Source: Lepraria neglecta
Taxonomy: Eukaryota > Ascomycota > Lecanoromycetes > Lecanorales > Stereocaulaceae
Assembly: GCA_033220425.1 (NCBI GenBank)
Contig: CM065649.1
Coordinates: 2,232,001 to 2,296,000, forward strand
Length of the DNA: 64,000 nt
Direction of reading: 5' to 3'
Shown here: piece by piece, positions 21,974 through 32,639 of the stretch
Layout of the letters: the number at the start of each line of letters is the position of its first letter
Position numbering within the stretch: the first letter of the stretch is position 1
Notes under the pieces: generated by a model
The model's input: only the letters and a program-made list of their open reading frames with translations
Database searches by the model: none
What the model was told of the DNA's origin: nothing
Position numbers and translations under genes: made by a program

Positions 21974-23657
21974 TCAATCCAGATATACAACACCACTTTT
22001 TGACCCACAGCATTCGGGCGCCATGAACGTCGCGTTACATAAGCACTGATACGGCTCCCCCCTGCCGCTAACATACTTTGGAGCATCCCTTGGATTGATA
22101 TGGCTTGTAGCCACATGCGCCAAAACCAAACAGACCGCAACAGGGAACACAGGATCGAACCCCAACTTCATTGCATCTTCGGGAAAGGGAAACGCGCAGG
22201 AACACCCATGATCACTACTGCCTGGCGAACAGTCCTGAGGCCCACTGCATTTGTTTCCACAGACGGTCAGGTTTTTGTTTCCTGGGGCCTTCTCGATGTC
22301 GGTGGCGCTGGGCGGCGTTTGTGGCACGGAACCGAAGTAGGTGGTATTCCATACCTGCGGGCAAAATTGCTTCCCATCGGCACCACACGTGCCGGACGGG
22401 GAGCCTGCGCCATTCTGTGGTGGCAGGATCTCCAAGGAACTGCTCGTTGCCGAGTAGAAGGAAAACCCCGAGGATGAGCTAGCCTCGTCAACTAGAGAAT
22501 TGTCGGATCGGAGCTTCAGCTCATGGTTGTCGAGCCAAAGCCAAAGGTTAGTGGTGACATTGTCGCGGGTCGGATTTGAGCTGCATGCACAGCGTTGCCA
22601 ACACCAGAAACGGATGCTGGCCGCCGCGAAAAAGTTCCCACCGGCCCAAGTCCAGTCTATACGAGGCGTCATTTCGTCCGAGAACCACACGACTCGTTGA
22701 GCATCGCCGTTCGTACCTACGCTTCGGTGGCAGTATCCGCCAGCGTTTGCGCCGCTGCCAGAGAGAAGGAAAGCGTCAGCTCTAGGCGATCTGCGATGAC
22801 CCAAGGAAGGTTACATGATGTATGCAGGATTTTGCTTACTAGTTCCCGCCACTCATCTGCACTGCACATAATTCCTGCAGACTCGAAAAGTCCGAGGTCT
22901 GATATGGTGCCGGGACATTGAAGGTCGGTAGATCGCCTCTACAAGTGATGTAGTTTTCCGGATCTATACTAACTTGTAGACTTGCCAAATACTGGGCTTG
23001 CGCTAATTGTGCCTCAACCTGATTGAGCATGGACACAAAGGTGTTCCTGACGTCGACAGATCCAAGTGTGCCCATGTGCTGAGCCTTTGGCGTAACGAAG
23101 TCGTCGACAACGTCGATCTTTACTTGGTACGTTTCATCGGACATCGTATTATAGTTTGTCTTGGTATTCATTGGCTGGACCGACGTATCATGCAAACCAT
23201 AGTTGCAGAAACATCGGTAGTAGCAGCCCAGGAGGACGCGCGGTGTGGCCAACTGTATGTTTACTTGAGCGCTGGGACTGAGGTCAAATGCAATGCTGCC
23301 CTCGAACCGGTTGTGAAATATGGTCAGGGGATAAGGCCTAAAGGAGCACCATCCCCCTACATGCTGCCCTGGTGGTCCGCCACCGTACTGTGGTTTGGCG
23401 CAGAGTTTGTGCATGCTGACCGCGTTAGGATTGAAGTGTGCTTGTGTTGGCAACTCCAGATCATAAGAGTCGCCGATGCAGGTGATGTTGGCCTTCGGAT
23501 CGGCTTCTGCTGGGTCAAAATTCTCGAAATGAGGCGGATTATCTGGATCGTAAGTAGGGGATGCCCATGATCCATCGAGGTTTGTCAATAGAATTAAAAG
23601 CATCAGCCATACAGAACCGCGAGCGAAAATGCCAAGTATCGGCTCATTGAGAGACAT
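21974..23657 (-). CDS. Large secreted Cys-rich protein, unknown function
   Basis: Two exons on the minus strand (23657-22840, 22754-21974) join in phase to 532 residues. The N-terminus has a clear signal peptide: a charged start, then VWLMLLILLTNLDGSWA with a small-residue cleavage site. The mature part is rich in Cys, with pairs such as CYYRCFCNYG, FWCWQRCACSS and ECCGS, and several N-x-T/S glycosylation sites. A PQNGAGSPSGTCGADGKQFC stretch suggests a disulfide-stabilised extracellular module. A hydrophobic segment near the C-terminus (PVFPVAVCLVLAHVA) is followed by about 40 further residues, so it is not a typical GPI signal. I recognise no enzyme motif. The gene looks intact; its role is unknown. 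Confidence 0.8.
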
Positions 23658-24369
23658 TGTGTTGGAGCTATGAGCGTGGAGTCAGAGCATACAACCGGGA
23701 ACGACAAGACCATTCACAGACGATACCTGCGACAACAAGGTGGTCTCGACAGCGCTTCTCAGGTTCGAAGTCAGTGACGCCCACGAGTACGACGGCTCCA
23801 TGGTATTTATGGCAAAGCTCGTTCTAAGGCATTTGCTGCGCAATTTTGACAGGCAGTATAGGGCCATGTCGCCACAAAGATCAAAGCGCAAAGCGCATCG
23901 TGTATCATAATTTGTCGCAGAAGATACAGCCGCAGTGATAATGGCAGCGGGATACAGCACGCTAAGCAAGACTTCACATAAAAACAGCAAAATTCTCCTA
24001 CATTGCAAAGGTACTGCGGAAGAGGTTGAGCCGTGAAAATTATGAGTGCGTTGAACAGTTGGAATGAGTAGTCGAGGTAGAGATCTACATATGGATGGCT
24101 TGGTCATTACTTACGGTAGGAGCCTGGCTACCTAGTCATACTTGGACAAAATCATCGAAACTTGAATCGCCTGTCGCAATGCTCTAACCTGCGCTATCTG
24201 CGCTTCTAATAAAGTATCGCGTACGTCTGATCTAGAAGCAAGGTACAAGTTCAAGCTATAAGGTAGATTCATTTTGTAACCATAGGCTGCGTCTAGGCTT
24301 CGTCTGACTTGCTTCTAGGTTACCCTCTGAAAGTAGCTCTGTGGTATGCCACAAGCCGGCATGGTGGGA
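23658..24369. other. Intergenic upstream of the secreted Cys-rich gene
   Basis: The 5' flank of the secreted protein gene. A 141-codon minus frame (23682-24107) runs through it but lacks a recognisable domain and would abut the gene's leader. Confidence 0.5.
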
Positions 24370-24373
24370 GGTT

Positions 24374-24830
24374 TTACAGCGACGAGCGATGATACACAGG
24401 GAAGTAATCGGGCAATAAGAAGAATATCTGGGAAGGGAATGGCGAAATGTGCAGCAAAGCAAAGGAGAGCGGATCGGAATCGACTCCAAAGGCTGTAGTA
24501 ACGAGAACGGCTGGGAGATGGCTGTCCACATCGACGGGAGTAAAGTCAGGGGCTTGCACCTGATCGGCACCACCGATGATGGCTCCAACGCCGTCTTTGA
24601 GGATGATGGTGAGTCTATATTGTGAGTTGTCTGCGCCGGGGCCTTCGTTCTTCTGAAATTGCTGGATGTGCACTCCGCAGAAGCCCGGGACATAGCGTTT
24701 TGAAAGACCAGCGTTGACTGCGTCGGGCTTGGGCATGGCGGAAGCCTAGAAGGCAATGGCTGCGAAGAGCGAGGCGATTGTGAAACGCGTTTTGGTTGAA
24801 TAGATTGAGGAGTATCTTGTGTAAAGGTCT
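24374..24830 (-). pseudogene. Remnant of a small secreted protein gene (possible)
   Basis: On the minus strand, one frame reads like a small secreted fungal protein: MPKPDAVNAGLSKRYVPGFC, then HIQQFQKNEG, LTIILKDGVGAIIGG and DVDSHLPAVLVTT. Immediately upstream in the same frame is a hydrophobic stretch like a signal peptide (RFTIASLFAAIAF), but it has no in-frame ATG and is interrupted before ASAMPKP. The C-terminal end also runs into unrelated sequence. I read this as a decayed gene of an uncharacterised family, although an unseen short intron could still restore it. A competing 226-codon frame over the same DNA is Ser/Thr/Pro-rich and looks like a shadow. Confidence 0.4.
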
Positions 24831-24936
24831 CATGTGAGGATTGTTTCGGTGATAGTCTTGATGATTGTCTGAATGTTTCTCTTGGAGATTGGGTTGAAGT
24901 GTGGTCTAATGAAGTCAAGGGGAGGACGAGACACAC

Positions 24937-26846
24937 TTTATAATATTCCTGTCCCTGGCACGAGTAGCACTCATTTCATTTTTCTCCACCTTGGACCTCG
25001 CTGATTCCTCAGCTGTGACGTTTCCCCCCTATTTTCGGCACGCCATACTAACCCGTCAATATACAGAGAGAATGACTAACAGTCGGTCAGAGGCCTGTGA
25101 TTAGTCTATCATCACCCGCTGAGGGATGATGATTCCTTGAAACGCCTTTACCTTATAATTGTCGCCGATGAAAGGAGCGCAAATGGCTTCAGTATTATTG
25201 GGGTTAACTGACAGTGTCGAGAGGTAACATCGATGCAGAAGAGTGAACACCAAATGCATGCAATTAAAAGCTGCGACAGGAGATCCTACGAATTTCCGAG
25301 AGTGCCAGAATGTTGAAACCCGACGCGCTGGCCCCTTTCACATACAGATGAGAATCGGTGTAAATAGTTTTAATCCGTATTTGGATCTTTGCCCCTTGCA
25401 AAACAAGACCGAATAGGTCACCACCATGTATTCGGGGTTTGAGATGATCAGGGTTGAGGCGGAGCATCGCAGGTCGCAGCGATGTACAACATGACGTGTG
25501 TGAAACGACTACAAAAGAGAATGCCGATAGGAGAAACAAATCATGAGCTACAAGGATTCCCGCAGAGCGCGCCGCGGGAATTATGATGCAAGCTTAATCA
25601 AATTGTGACCGTCTGAGATACAGAGAAAGGGCAAAGAGCACTATTTCCAATACAGCTCCTCTTCCTGGAACCATTGGCTCTGTGATCCCTAAACAATGGC
25701 ACGGATATGGTACTGCCTTAATCTGGGATCAACGAAGTTATTCTGTGTGCAGACAATCTGGAGTTGGTCTTTGAAAGAGGCTCCTTTGACCGACTTCACA
25801 AATATTGTCTAGCGTTTCGATCGGCAAGCAGCCTTCAGCTTCACCTGAAGGGCAAATGTTTCACATTTTAGAAAACAGAATGGAATGGGTAATGATTGCG
25901 AGCAGGCGGCGTTAACAGAAACCTTGTTTCCATTCCAGGATTCAGGATGAGGCCCAGCTCTCTGAGCCTCTCTCTATTCCTCACCCGCGCCATCCAGCTG
26001 AAGAAATAGAATGTAGCCTGTCAAAATGTAACGTTGAGGTGATATTCCGCAGGGCACGTGGATCAGACTATGGGTTTAATTAATGATCATGCCATCAGTC
26101 GGACTTGCTCAAGGAGCTGCGTGAAGATGATTACCTCTATCGAAAAGGAGCTTTAGAATTCTCTACTTTCTACAAAATATCATATGAATACGGATCACTA
26201 TTATTAGAATACATGGGCGATGAGCATGTTTGTCAACAATCGCGATTATCATGCTAATTACGTACCAAGGAAGTATCTGAGACGCGATGCAGCAAATCTC
26301 CTCTTGCTCTTTTCATAATTTCTGCTTCGTTCTTTCGACGAATTAGGTGGACGCCCAGCGTAAAGGGGGATCGGGGAGCGATTTACCAGTCATGAAACGC
26401 AGTACTTTCAGGTTTATGCCTTCGAAAGCGCAGAGGCATTGGTTGCAGTGATGAAGTGCAAGCTAAAGGGGTGTTTGGGGAATACTCCGGAAAGTATGAT
26501 AGGGAATCACGCATATGAATCGTAAAGTGTGATCGGTTGTGTTATTCTTGTGCTACCAAGAGGAGGAAAAAATCATTGGTTATAACAGTGTGTCCTTGTC
26601 TACGAAGCATTCGTCAGCAACACTCATTGACCCAGATAACGCTCCGCTCACCACAGTGATACATCCCAATCGTCCGAGGGATCTGTAAATGCTGGAAAAG
26701 CCCAGAGTTTCTCCGCCCACTTTTCACATTAAATGCCCGGGGATGATTGGGCTGAGTAAAGGATCTTCCTCAATTTAGGCACTTGACACAGAATATAGCT
26801 CATGATTGCATTATAGATCGCTTCTTCCGTATCACCCATGGATGTT
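24937..26846. other. Intergenic, 1.9 kb, no supported gene
   Basis: No open frame above about 90 codons and no motif on either strand. No tRNA-like or repeated sequence noticed. It lies between the possible secreted-protein remnant and the 3' end of the minus-strand SPO7 gene. Confidence 0.6.
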
Positions 26847-28049
26847 CTAAGCCGGCCGGCTGACGGGCGTGAGTTTCGTCATATGGGTGTTCTCCATAGA
26901 ATTCGAGGATTTGGCCTTCCTCCTCCGCTCGCTCGCACTTGCTGTGGTGCTGCCTCGCCGTGCACGAGCAGAACCAGGTCTTTCTTCGGTGTCTAAGGTG
27001 GATGGAGTGCTACTGCGAGATGTGTTTTGCGAGTGTGAGTCCCCTCTTGTATAAGAATACCGCTTCCCCTCCTTCTCGAGCTGATGCCTATGATGACTCT
27101 TCTCGACATCACTCCTTCCACCAGTGTCTGATGCCCTCTTGCGTCCTCGCCAACCCGTCCACCAGAGCCCGCCACCTTGTTTCCGCGCCAGCTCCCTTTC
27201 ACGCTTACGTAGATGTGCTCGCCTCTCATTCTCTTTCTCCCAATACTCGAGCCTGTAGAGTTCCCAGTTCTCGCGAAAGTCTGGAGAGAATGGCTTTGGT
27301 AGTAGTAGCAGTTTGATGTAGTCACCACCAGACGAGAGGTCTTCTTCGCGTAACATATCATCGTCTTCCTCTAGTCCAGAACGGTGGCTTCCAGAGCCAT
27401 GCTTTTCGGTGGCATGATCAACATAGTGGTAGGAAGATCCCGAGGCCGGGAAGAACGAAGAGTAGGGAAATAGAAACGAAAGATGTCCTAGCATTTCCTT
27501 CCACCAGGGCCCTTTAATCACAACGATTTTGGCATTCACGTTTCTCAAACCCCTATTTGCAATACCGACCCAGCGTCGTGGCCATCTCATCCCTCTATCC
27601 CACTGACCAGTGCCCCATATAAGTATTGCAGTCACTACTCCACCCATCAACGCCATCTTCTCCCCCGTTTCCACCACCCAGTAGACCGAACCTCCGACTC
27701 CGCTTCCATCTTCACGGGGTCTGAAGAACAGGAGATAGGTGAATCCAACATTCCAAATACACAGTAGGAATATGAAGAACGTGTTTTGCCTTCTGCGGTC
27801 GCGCAGAGTGAGATACTGAGCGCGGAGAGAAGCCTCGAGGATCAGCAGGTTGAGGTATATCTGCGGAGGTGACGAGGGGAGAGTCGCAAGGGGGTCGGAC
27901 GGCAATAATGGAGTGGAGGACCTCGAATCTCCTGGCTCGGCTTTCTCTGTAGACGGAGCTGGCGACGGCGATCGAGATACGACAGCCGGTACTGAGGTAC
28001 CTGGTGGAGGAGCGCCTTTGACGAGTTGATCCAGCTTCGAGCCAGACAT
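26847..28049 (-). CDS. SPO7: Spo7-like regulatory subunit of the Nem1-Spo7 phosphatase
   Basis: Membrane subunit of the ER/nuclear-envelope phosphatase complex that dephosphorylates the lipin Pah1, controlling phospholipid versus triacylglycerol synthesis and nuclear shape. A single exon encodes 400 residues. The conserved core starts PPQIYLNLLILEASLRAQYL and then RDRRRQNTFFIFLLC. Two membrane segments are visible at about 90-110 and 130-148, followed by RWVGIANRGLRNVNAKIVV and a FSPDFRENWELYRLEYWEKE helix. The N-terminus is Ser/Pro-rich, and the C-terminus is a long basic, Ser-rich tail as in other filamentous ascomycetes; yeast Spo7 is shorter. The frame is open upstream to 28091 without an ATG, so 28049 (MSGSKLDQ) was chosen. 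Confidence 0.92.
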   Translation of the reverse strand: MSGSKLDQLVKGAPPPGTSVPAVVSRSPSPAPSTEKAEPGDSRSSTPLLPSDPLATLPSSPPQIYLNLLILEASLRAQYLTLRDRRRQNTFFIFLLCIWNVGFTYLLFFRPREDGSGVGGSVYWVVETGEKMALMGGVVTAILIWGTGQWDRGMRWPRRWVGIANRGLRNVNAKIVVIKGPWWKEMLGHLSFLFPYSSFFPASGSSYHYVDHATEKHGSGSHRSGLEEDDDMLREEDLSSGGDYIKLLLLPKPFSPDFRENWELYRLEYWEKENERRAHLRKRERELARKQGGGLWWTGWRGRKRASDTGGRSDVEKSHHRHQLEKEGKRYSYTRGDSHSQNTSRSSTPSTLDTEERPGSARARRGSTTASASERRRKAKSSNSMENTHMTKLTPVSRPA

Positions 28050-28543
28050 CGTGCCGTTGGACGTTATCTTTCTATGGGCTTTGCCCACCACTCAGGTACG
28101 AGCAGCAAAGGAATGCCAGTGAGGAGCATCCTGTCCACAAGATCTTTAGTCAGTCATGCGTATGCTTGCATTTGCCTAGAATTGATATTGTCGGGCAGCA
28201 GTTGAACCGTTTCCCGGGGCTAAAACCTTGCCGTACTCGTACCTACTTGACCTACGTAGACATTACAGGTTCAATCCTACAATTCCTCTTTCTGCACTTT
28301 CTTGTTGTCTTAAACATCTACTTCGCTGATTTTCCTTGGATCCTTTCATTGCCTTGATCAATTCGCCTAGCTACTGCCTGTCCTTTCTTTTTCCAAATTT
28401 CCAAGCTGTCGCCCTTGCGCTTAATACCAATTAACCCAAGAAGCTCAATCCCATTGCGGAGCTACTTGAGACAATATACGACTTCTACCCTCCCTTCCCC
28501 TACCACCCACGCGCCGGAAAAGCTGCGAAGAAAGGCTGCTACA
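28050..28543. promoter_or_regulatory. Divergent promoter between SPO7 and the alpha/beta hydrolase
   Basis: A 494-bp spacer lies between outward-facing start codons. The half next to the hydrolase is pyrimidine-rich. No clear TATA box is seen. Bidirectional use is inferred from layout only. Confidence 0.45.
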
Positions 28544-30216
28544 ATGTCTACCGCCACCGCGAACGGCAACGACGATGATTTGCGCTCACGAGGCCAACAA
28601 AGTCCCCTAGCATCCCAACGCGCGAAACAAAGCAGCGCACCTACAGAAGCAAATAGGACCGGCAGATTCACGGGGTATTTCCCGCTGGGCTACAAGGAAG
28701 GTTTCAGCCAATGGGTACGTACGGGCTTCTTTGGTGAAGCAGGCAAAGTGCTGACCATGTCTAGTGGGCAAATGTACCATCCGCCAAAGCCGAACATGCT
28801 GTCATGTCCTACATACCATATCTCAAACAACCGCCCACCCATACCCAGACAGGAAAGACTGTACCCTCGGAAACCCCATCCACGTCTTCCTTCTCCGAAA
28901 CCAGTGGCGACAAGGTCTCAGCCGTGCAGACGCATTCAAACAGCGATCCATATGGCCCTCGGCAATGGCACTCGAAACTAGTCAAACTCAGCGGCAAGAA
29001 CAGGGCGCTCAATGAATTTTCTGTGGAGCGTATAGACGAAGAGATAGATCAGAATCTCGTGATGCTACATGGCTACGGAGCCGGACTTGGCTTCTTCTAC
29101 AAGAATTTCGAGGGGCTAAGCAGAGTAAAAGGATGGAAGGTATATGCTCTGGATCTCTTGGGCATGGGCCGAAGCAGCAGACCGCCATTTAAGTTGAATG
29201 CCAAGGACAGACAGCAGAGCATAACAGAGGCAGAGAACTGGTTCATCGATGCATTAGAGGAATGGCGAGTGCAAAAGAAGATAGATCGATTCACGTTGCT
29301 TGGTCACAGTCTTGGAGGATACATGGCTGTCGCATATGCTTTGAAATACCCAGGTCATCTGAACAAGCTCGTCCTGGCCTCTCCTGTTGGGATACCCGAG
29401 GACCCATACGCCGTCAATGCCGAGATGCCCGAACCGCAAGACTCCACGCTGGCGAACGAGTTCACCCAAGATCAACAGGTAGATGTGAAGGATAGCTCAA
29501 ATCCTCAGATACCGGAGTCTACGAAGACAGGGGACAACAACAACTTCCTCAACGCTAGGTCGAAAGCACAGCAAGCCAGCAACGGCAGCGATAAAACACC
29601 GCCTCCACGAAAGCCACTACCAATATGGCTGACCTATTTATGGGACGCCAACATCTCCCCTTTCAGCTTGGTCCGATGGTCAGGTCCTTTAGGTCCTCGT
29701 TTCGTGTCTGGCTGGACGTCGCGCCGGTTCTCTCATCTAGGTCCAGAAGAGGCCCAAGCTCTCCACACCTATGCCTATTCTCTTTTCAAACAGCGAGGGA
29801 GCGGCGAGTACGCGCTGGCGTACATACTAGCACCAGGCGCGTTCGCTCGAAGCCCTCTGATTCGGCGTATCCAAGGTGTTGGCCGACAGTATCTCCAGCC
29901 AGATGGATCAATTACCTCAAGCGTCGAATCAGCGGGTCGAAAGCGAGAGAACGGTGTTCCAATCGTGCTAATGTACGGTGAGAACGACTGGATGGACATA
30001 GCTGGTGGGTACGCCGCGGAGCAGAAGCTGAAGGAGGAAAAAGCCAAGATCTTGAGCACAGCCACTGCTGAGGAGAGGAAGAGCGATAACGGCTCGGCTA
30101 AGGTTATGGTGATCAAGAAGGCCGGTCATCATGTGTATCTTGATGGTTGGGAAGAGTTCAACGAGGTCATGAGGGAGGAAATGGAGGACGTTTCGAGGCG
30201 TCGGAAGCAGGCGTAG
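28544..30216 (+). CDS. Alpha/beta hydrolase of the CGI-58/ABHD4-5 (Ict1/Cld1) type
   Basis: Predicted lipid-active enzyme of 540 residues, related to yeast Cld1 (cardiolipin deacylase) and Ict1 (lysophosphatidate acyltransferase). Exons are 28544-28714 and 28765-30216, joined in phase (FSQW-WANVPS). The early GFSQWWANVPSAKAEHAV block is typical of the family. Other motifs are the oxyanion-loop HGYGAGLGFFYKNF, the nucleophile elbow GHSLGGYMA with Ser near residue 239, and the C-terminal GHHVYLDGW. The last contains both the catalytic His and an H-x4-D acyltransferase motif. The acid residue is probably in YGENDWMD. A long, variable insert lies between the elbow and the lid region. Whether it acts on cardiolipin in mitochondria or on other lipids cannot be decided here. 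Confidence 0.88.
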
Positions 30217-30427
30217 ACTGCCTTTGAAGCGAAGGCGTTCGATGAACTTCATGAGAATGTCGTCCGCGCATCCTGCCAGTATATTGGCTCATTGTACAAA
30301 AATAGATGTTTGGCTGATGACAGGTAGAGCCCCGAAACATGATGGGTGTCATCAATGTTTGATCTTCAAACAAGTGTATGACGAAATCGCTTTGTGACAA
30401 CATGTAACAGCGTTGACAATCAAGGGT

Positions 30428-31174
30428 TCAAGAATTCGGGAGCGTCAGATGCAGTGTCCGGGTTGACCCTTGAGAGGATCCAGAAGATGAACTCGAGGGT
30501 TTGTGACGCAGCAGAGCTTTCCCAATATTGGCAGCATCCAAAGCCGAGGTCGACTTGGACGGTGTGCGATTGGCAAAGTACTCTTCCGTACTCACAGTCT
30601 CCGGAACTCTCGTACTTGTAGGTGTCCGTGCCCGCGACTGCCCTGGCGACTTTGGAGGTAAGACGGATGTAAGACTACCAGAAGTCCATGAACGGCGATG
30701 ATTGCATGGGCGTCCATCTACCATGGCAGGTAATTCGAGTCTCGAGTTCATAGAAGTCCAGTTTTCGTCATCCTCGTCATCTGGGCCCTGGATCCTCCAT
30801 CCTCCCACACCTTCGAAATCTCTTGCTGCTCCACCACCACTGTAGATGCCAAAGCCACTGCTTTCAGGAGCCTTCGGCGTAGTCGAGCCACCGTTGGAAG
30901 ATAAGCTGCCTGCACTACTTCTTCGACTCTTGCGTCGAGAGTGCTTCTCTTCTGCGATTGCCTTGAGATTGAGAGGTTCTGGAGCGCTCTTGAATGTAGT
31001 GTAGCCGCCAAATTGGTCTTGTAGTAGCGCTGCTGCGAGCTCGGCGTAGACGATCAGGACGCGGACGAACAGGGTGGAGAAGGCTATTGTGGTTGTGAAG
31101 GCGGCGAATACGGTCAGAGGAATCGAGATGAGCAAGAGGATAGGCGAGACCAGGAAAGGGAATAGGCCAGACAT
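30428..31174 (-). CDS. Membrane-anchored fungal orphan, 248 aa
   Basis: Single-exon gene on the minus strand, converging on the hydrolase gene. The first 45 residues are strongly hydrophobic (FPFLVSPILLLISIPLTVFA and TIAFSTLFVRVLIVYAELAA), consistent with one or two membrane segments. The remainder is soluble, Ser/Pro-rich and likely disordered, with a basic SRRKSRRSSAGS patch, an acidic DDEDDEN stretch and many possible phosphorylation sites. I do not recognise a family. The intact frame, ATG and sensible layout make it a plausible gene, perhaps an ER or nuclear-envelope protein, but that is inference. Confidence 0.7.
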   Translation of the reverse strand: MSGLFPFLVSPILLLISIPLTVFAAFTTTIAFSTLFVRVLIVYAELAAALLQDQFGGYTTFKSAPEPLNLKAIAEEKHSRRKSRRSSAGSLSSNGGSTTPKAPESSGFGIYSGGGAARDFEGVGGWRIQGPDDEDDENWTSMNSRLELPAMVDGRPCNHRRSWTSGSLTSVLPPKSPGQSRARTPTSTRVPETVSTEEYFANRTPSKSTSALDAANIGKALLRHKPSSSSSGSSQGSTRTLHLTLPNS

Positions 31175-31442
31175 GTTGTAGTCTCACCTAATGTAGAGAG
31201 GGTGAGTGCTGTGCGAGTCCATCATTAATCAATAGAGGAGTCAGAAAGATGTAGTGGTCTTCGACCCCACCTCGCCCACCAAACCCGTTGAGTTTGTGGG
31301 GAGTGGGCCCTGCTTTACCCGAACCACAAATTCGGGAACGCCACATTTTCTTACCTCAGCGAGCTCAGGTACTCACAACGACCTACTTCGCTTTATTACT
31401 GAGTGACGTCTCAGCTCTGGTCAATGCTCAAGTTGGATAAAA

Positions 31443-32639
31443 ATGGCGGAAGAGAAATCTGGCTCCGAGAAGAAGCCCTTTCCGTGGCACCTAGGTGTTT
31501 TCGATGCCCACTGCCATCCAACAGACACTGTACCATCCATTGAAAGCATTGCAAGTATGAAAACCCGCGCTTTGACCATCATGGCCACTAGAGAACAGGA
31601 CCAAAGCATAGTAGCGGACTTTGCCAACAGATTGGGAGTATCAAAGGAAACAATTCACATACTCAAGACTGCAGAAAAGTCCCAAGGTCATGTAGTTCCA
31701 TCCTTTGGTTGGCATCCTTGGTTCTCTCATCAAATATACGACGACCGTGCAAATGGTCCGGCACAGAATGGCCAAACGCCAAGCAAAGGAGACCATTACA
31801 GAAGGGTCATCTCTCCCTCGCCAGAAGATGGCGACGATTTCATCCGTTCACTTCCATATCCACGGCCACTATCCGAATTACTGAGCCAGACTCGAACTTT
31901 CCTTCATAGATACCCTCTGGCACTTGTTGGAGAGATTGGACTTGATCGTGCATTTCGTATCCCTGGGACTGAAATGTTAGACAAGGGATACGAAAATGAT
32001 CCAACACTGACTCCTGGTGGAAGAGAAGGTCGACGACTGTCGCCTTACCGCGTAGACCTAGACCATCAACGAATGCTCCTGACCGCACAGCTAAATCTTG
32101 CCGGAGAGATGCAAAGGGCGGTATCTGTGCATGGTGTGTCTGCCCATGGAATAGTCTTTGAAACGTTGAAAGAGACTTGGCAAGGTCACGAGAAGCCAGT
32201 CTTAAGCAGGCGACAGAGAAAGAGAAGAGCGAGCGTTGATGCAGCTCATGAGAATGAAGACGAGCCCGAAGGAGAGCAGGGGAACTCTGAGCCAGCTAGC
32301 CCCAAGCCATTCCCTCCTCGAATATGCCTGCATTCATATTCAGGATCCCCGGACACTCTGAATCAGTACATTTACCCATCGATACCAGCGGAAATTTTCT
32401 TTTCCTTCTCCACCCTCGTGAACTTCTCCTCCCAATCAAAAAAGGCTGTTGCAGTAATCAAGGCTGTGCCTGAGGACAGAATTCTTGCTGAAAGCGACCT
32501 TCATGCTGCTGGGGAAAAAATGGACGATCTAATGGAAGAGATCATTGGGACCATCTGTCAAATTAAGGGCTGGTCGCTGGAATTTGGGGTTAAGCAGCTT
32601 GCTTCCAACTGGATGCACTTTGTTTTCGGACGGAGATGA
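31443..32639 (+). CDS. TatD-type metal-dependent hydrolase (Scn1-like)
   Basis: Single exon, 398 residues. The N-terminus carries the TatD-family metal site FDAHCHPTD (H-x-H). FGWHPW and GEIGLDRAF supply the following His and Glu positions. The C-terminal half has HSYSGSPDTLNQYI (third His) and ILAESDLH (metal-binding Asp). Members act as 3'-5' DNases or related phosphodiester hydrolases. The fission-yeast relative Scn1 was found through its link to the APC/C subunit Cut9. The protein is longer than bacterial TatD (about 260 residues) because of a charged, low-complexity insert around 250-285 (RRQRKRRASVDAAHENEDE). Metal ligands appear intact. Substrate is unknown. Confidence 0.88.
   Translation: MAEEKSGSEKKPFPWHLGVFDAHCHPTDTVPSIESIASMKTRALTIMATREQDQSIVADFANRLGVSKETIHILKTAEKSQGHVVPSFGWHPWFSHQIYDDRANGPAQNGQTPSKGDHYRRVISPSPEDGDDFIRSLPYPRPLSELLSQTRTFLHRYPLALVGEIGLDRAFRIPGTEMLDKGYENDPTLTPGGREGRRLSPYRVDLDHQRMLLTAQLNLAGEMQRAVSVHGVSAHGIVFETLKETWQGHEKPVLSRRQRKRRASVDAAHENEDEPEGEQGNSEPASPKPFPPRICLHSYSGSPDTLNQYIYPSIPAEIFFSFSTLVNFSSQSKKAVAVIKAVPEDRILAESDLHAAGEKMDDLMEEIIGTICQIKGWSLEFGVKQLASNWMHFVFGRR

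Noticed and set aside
22100-22482. Overlapping plus-strand frames of 103-125 codons
   Set aside because: Antisense to the secreted Cys-rich protein; Arg-rich shadow composition.
24256-24936. 226-codon minus-strand open frame
   Set aside because: Composition is Ser/Thr/Pro-rich like a shadow frame, and another frame over the same DNA reads as a more natural protein.
28255-28285. GGTTCAATCC box-B-like sequence
   Set aside because: No matching box A or cloverleaf upstream, so not a tRNA gene.
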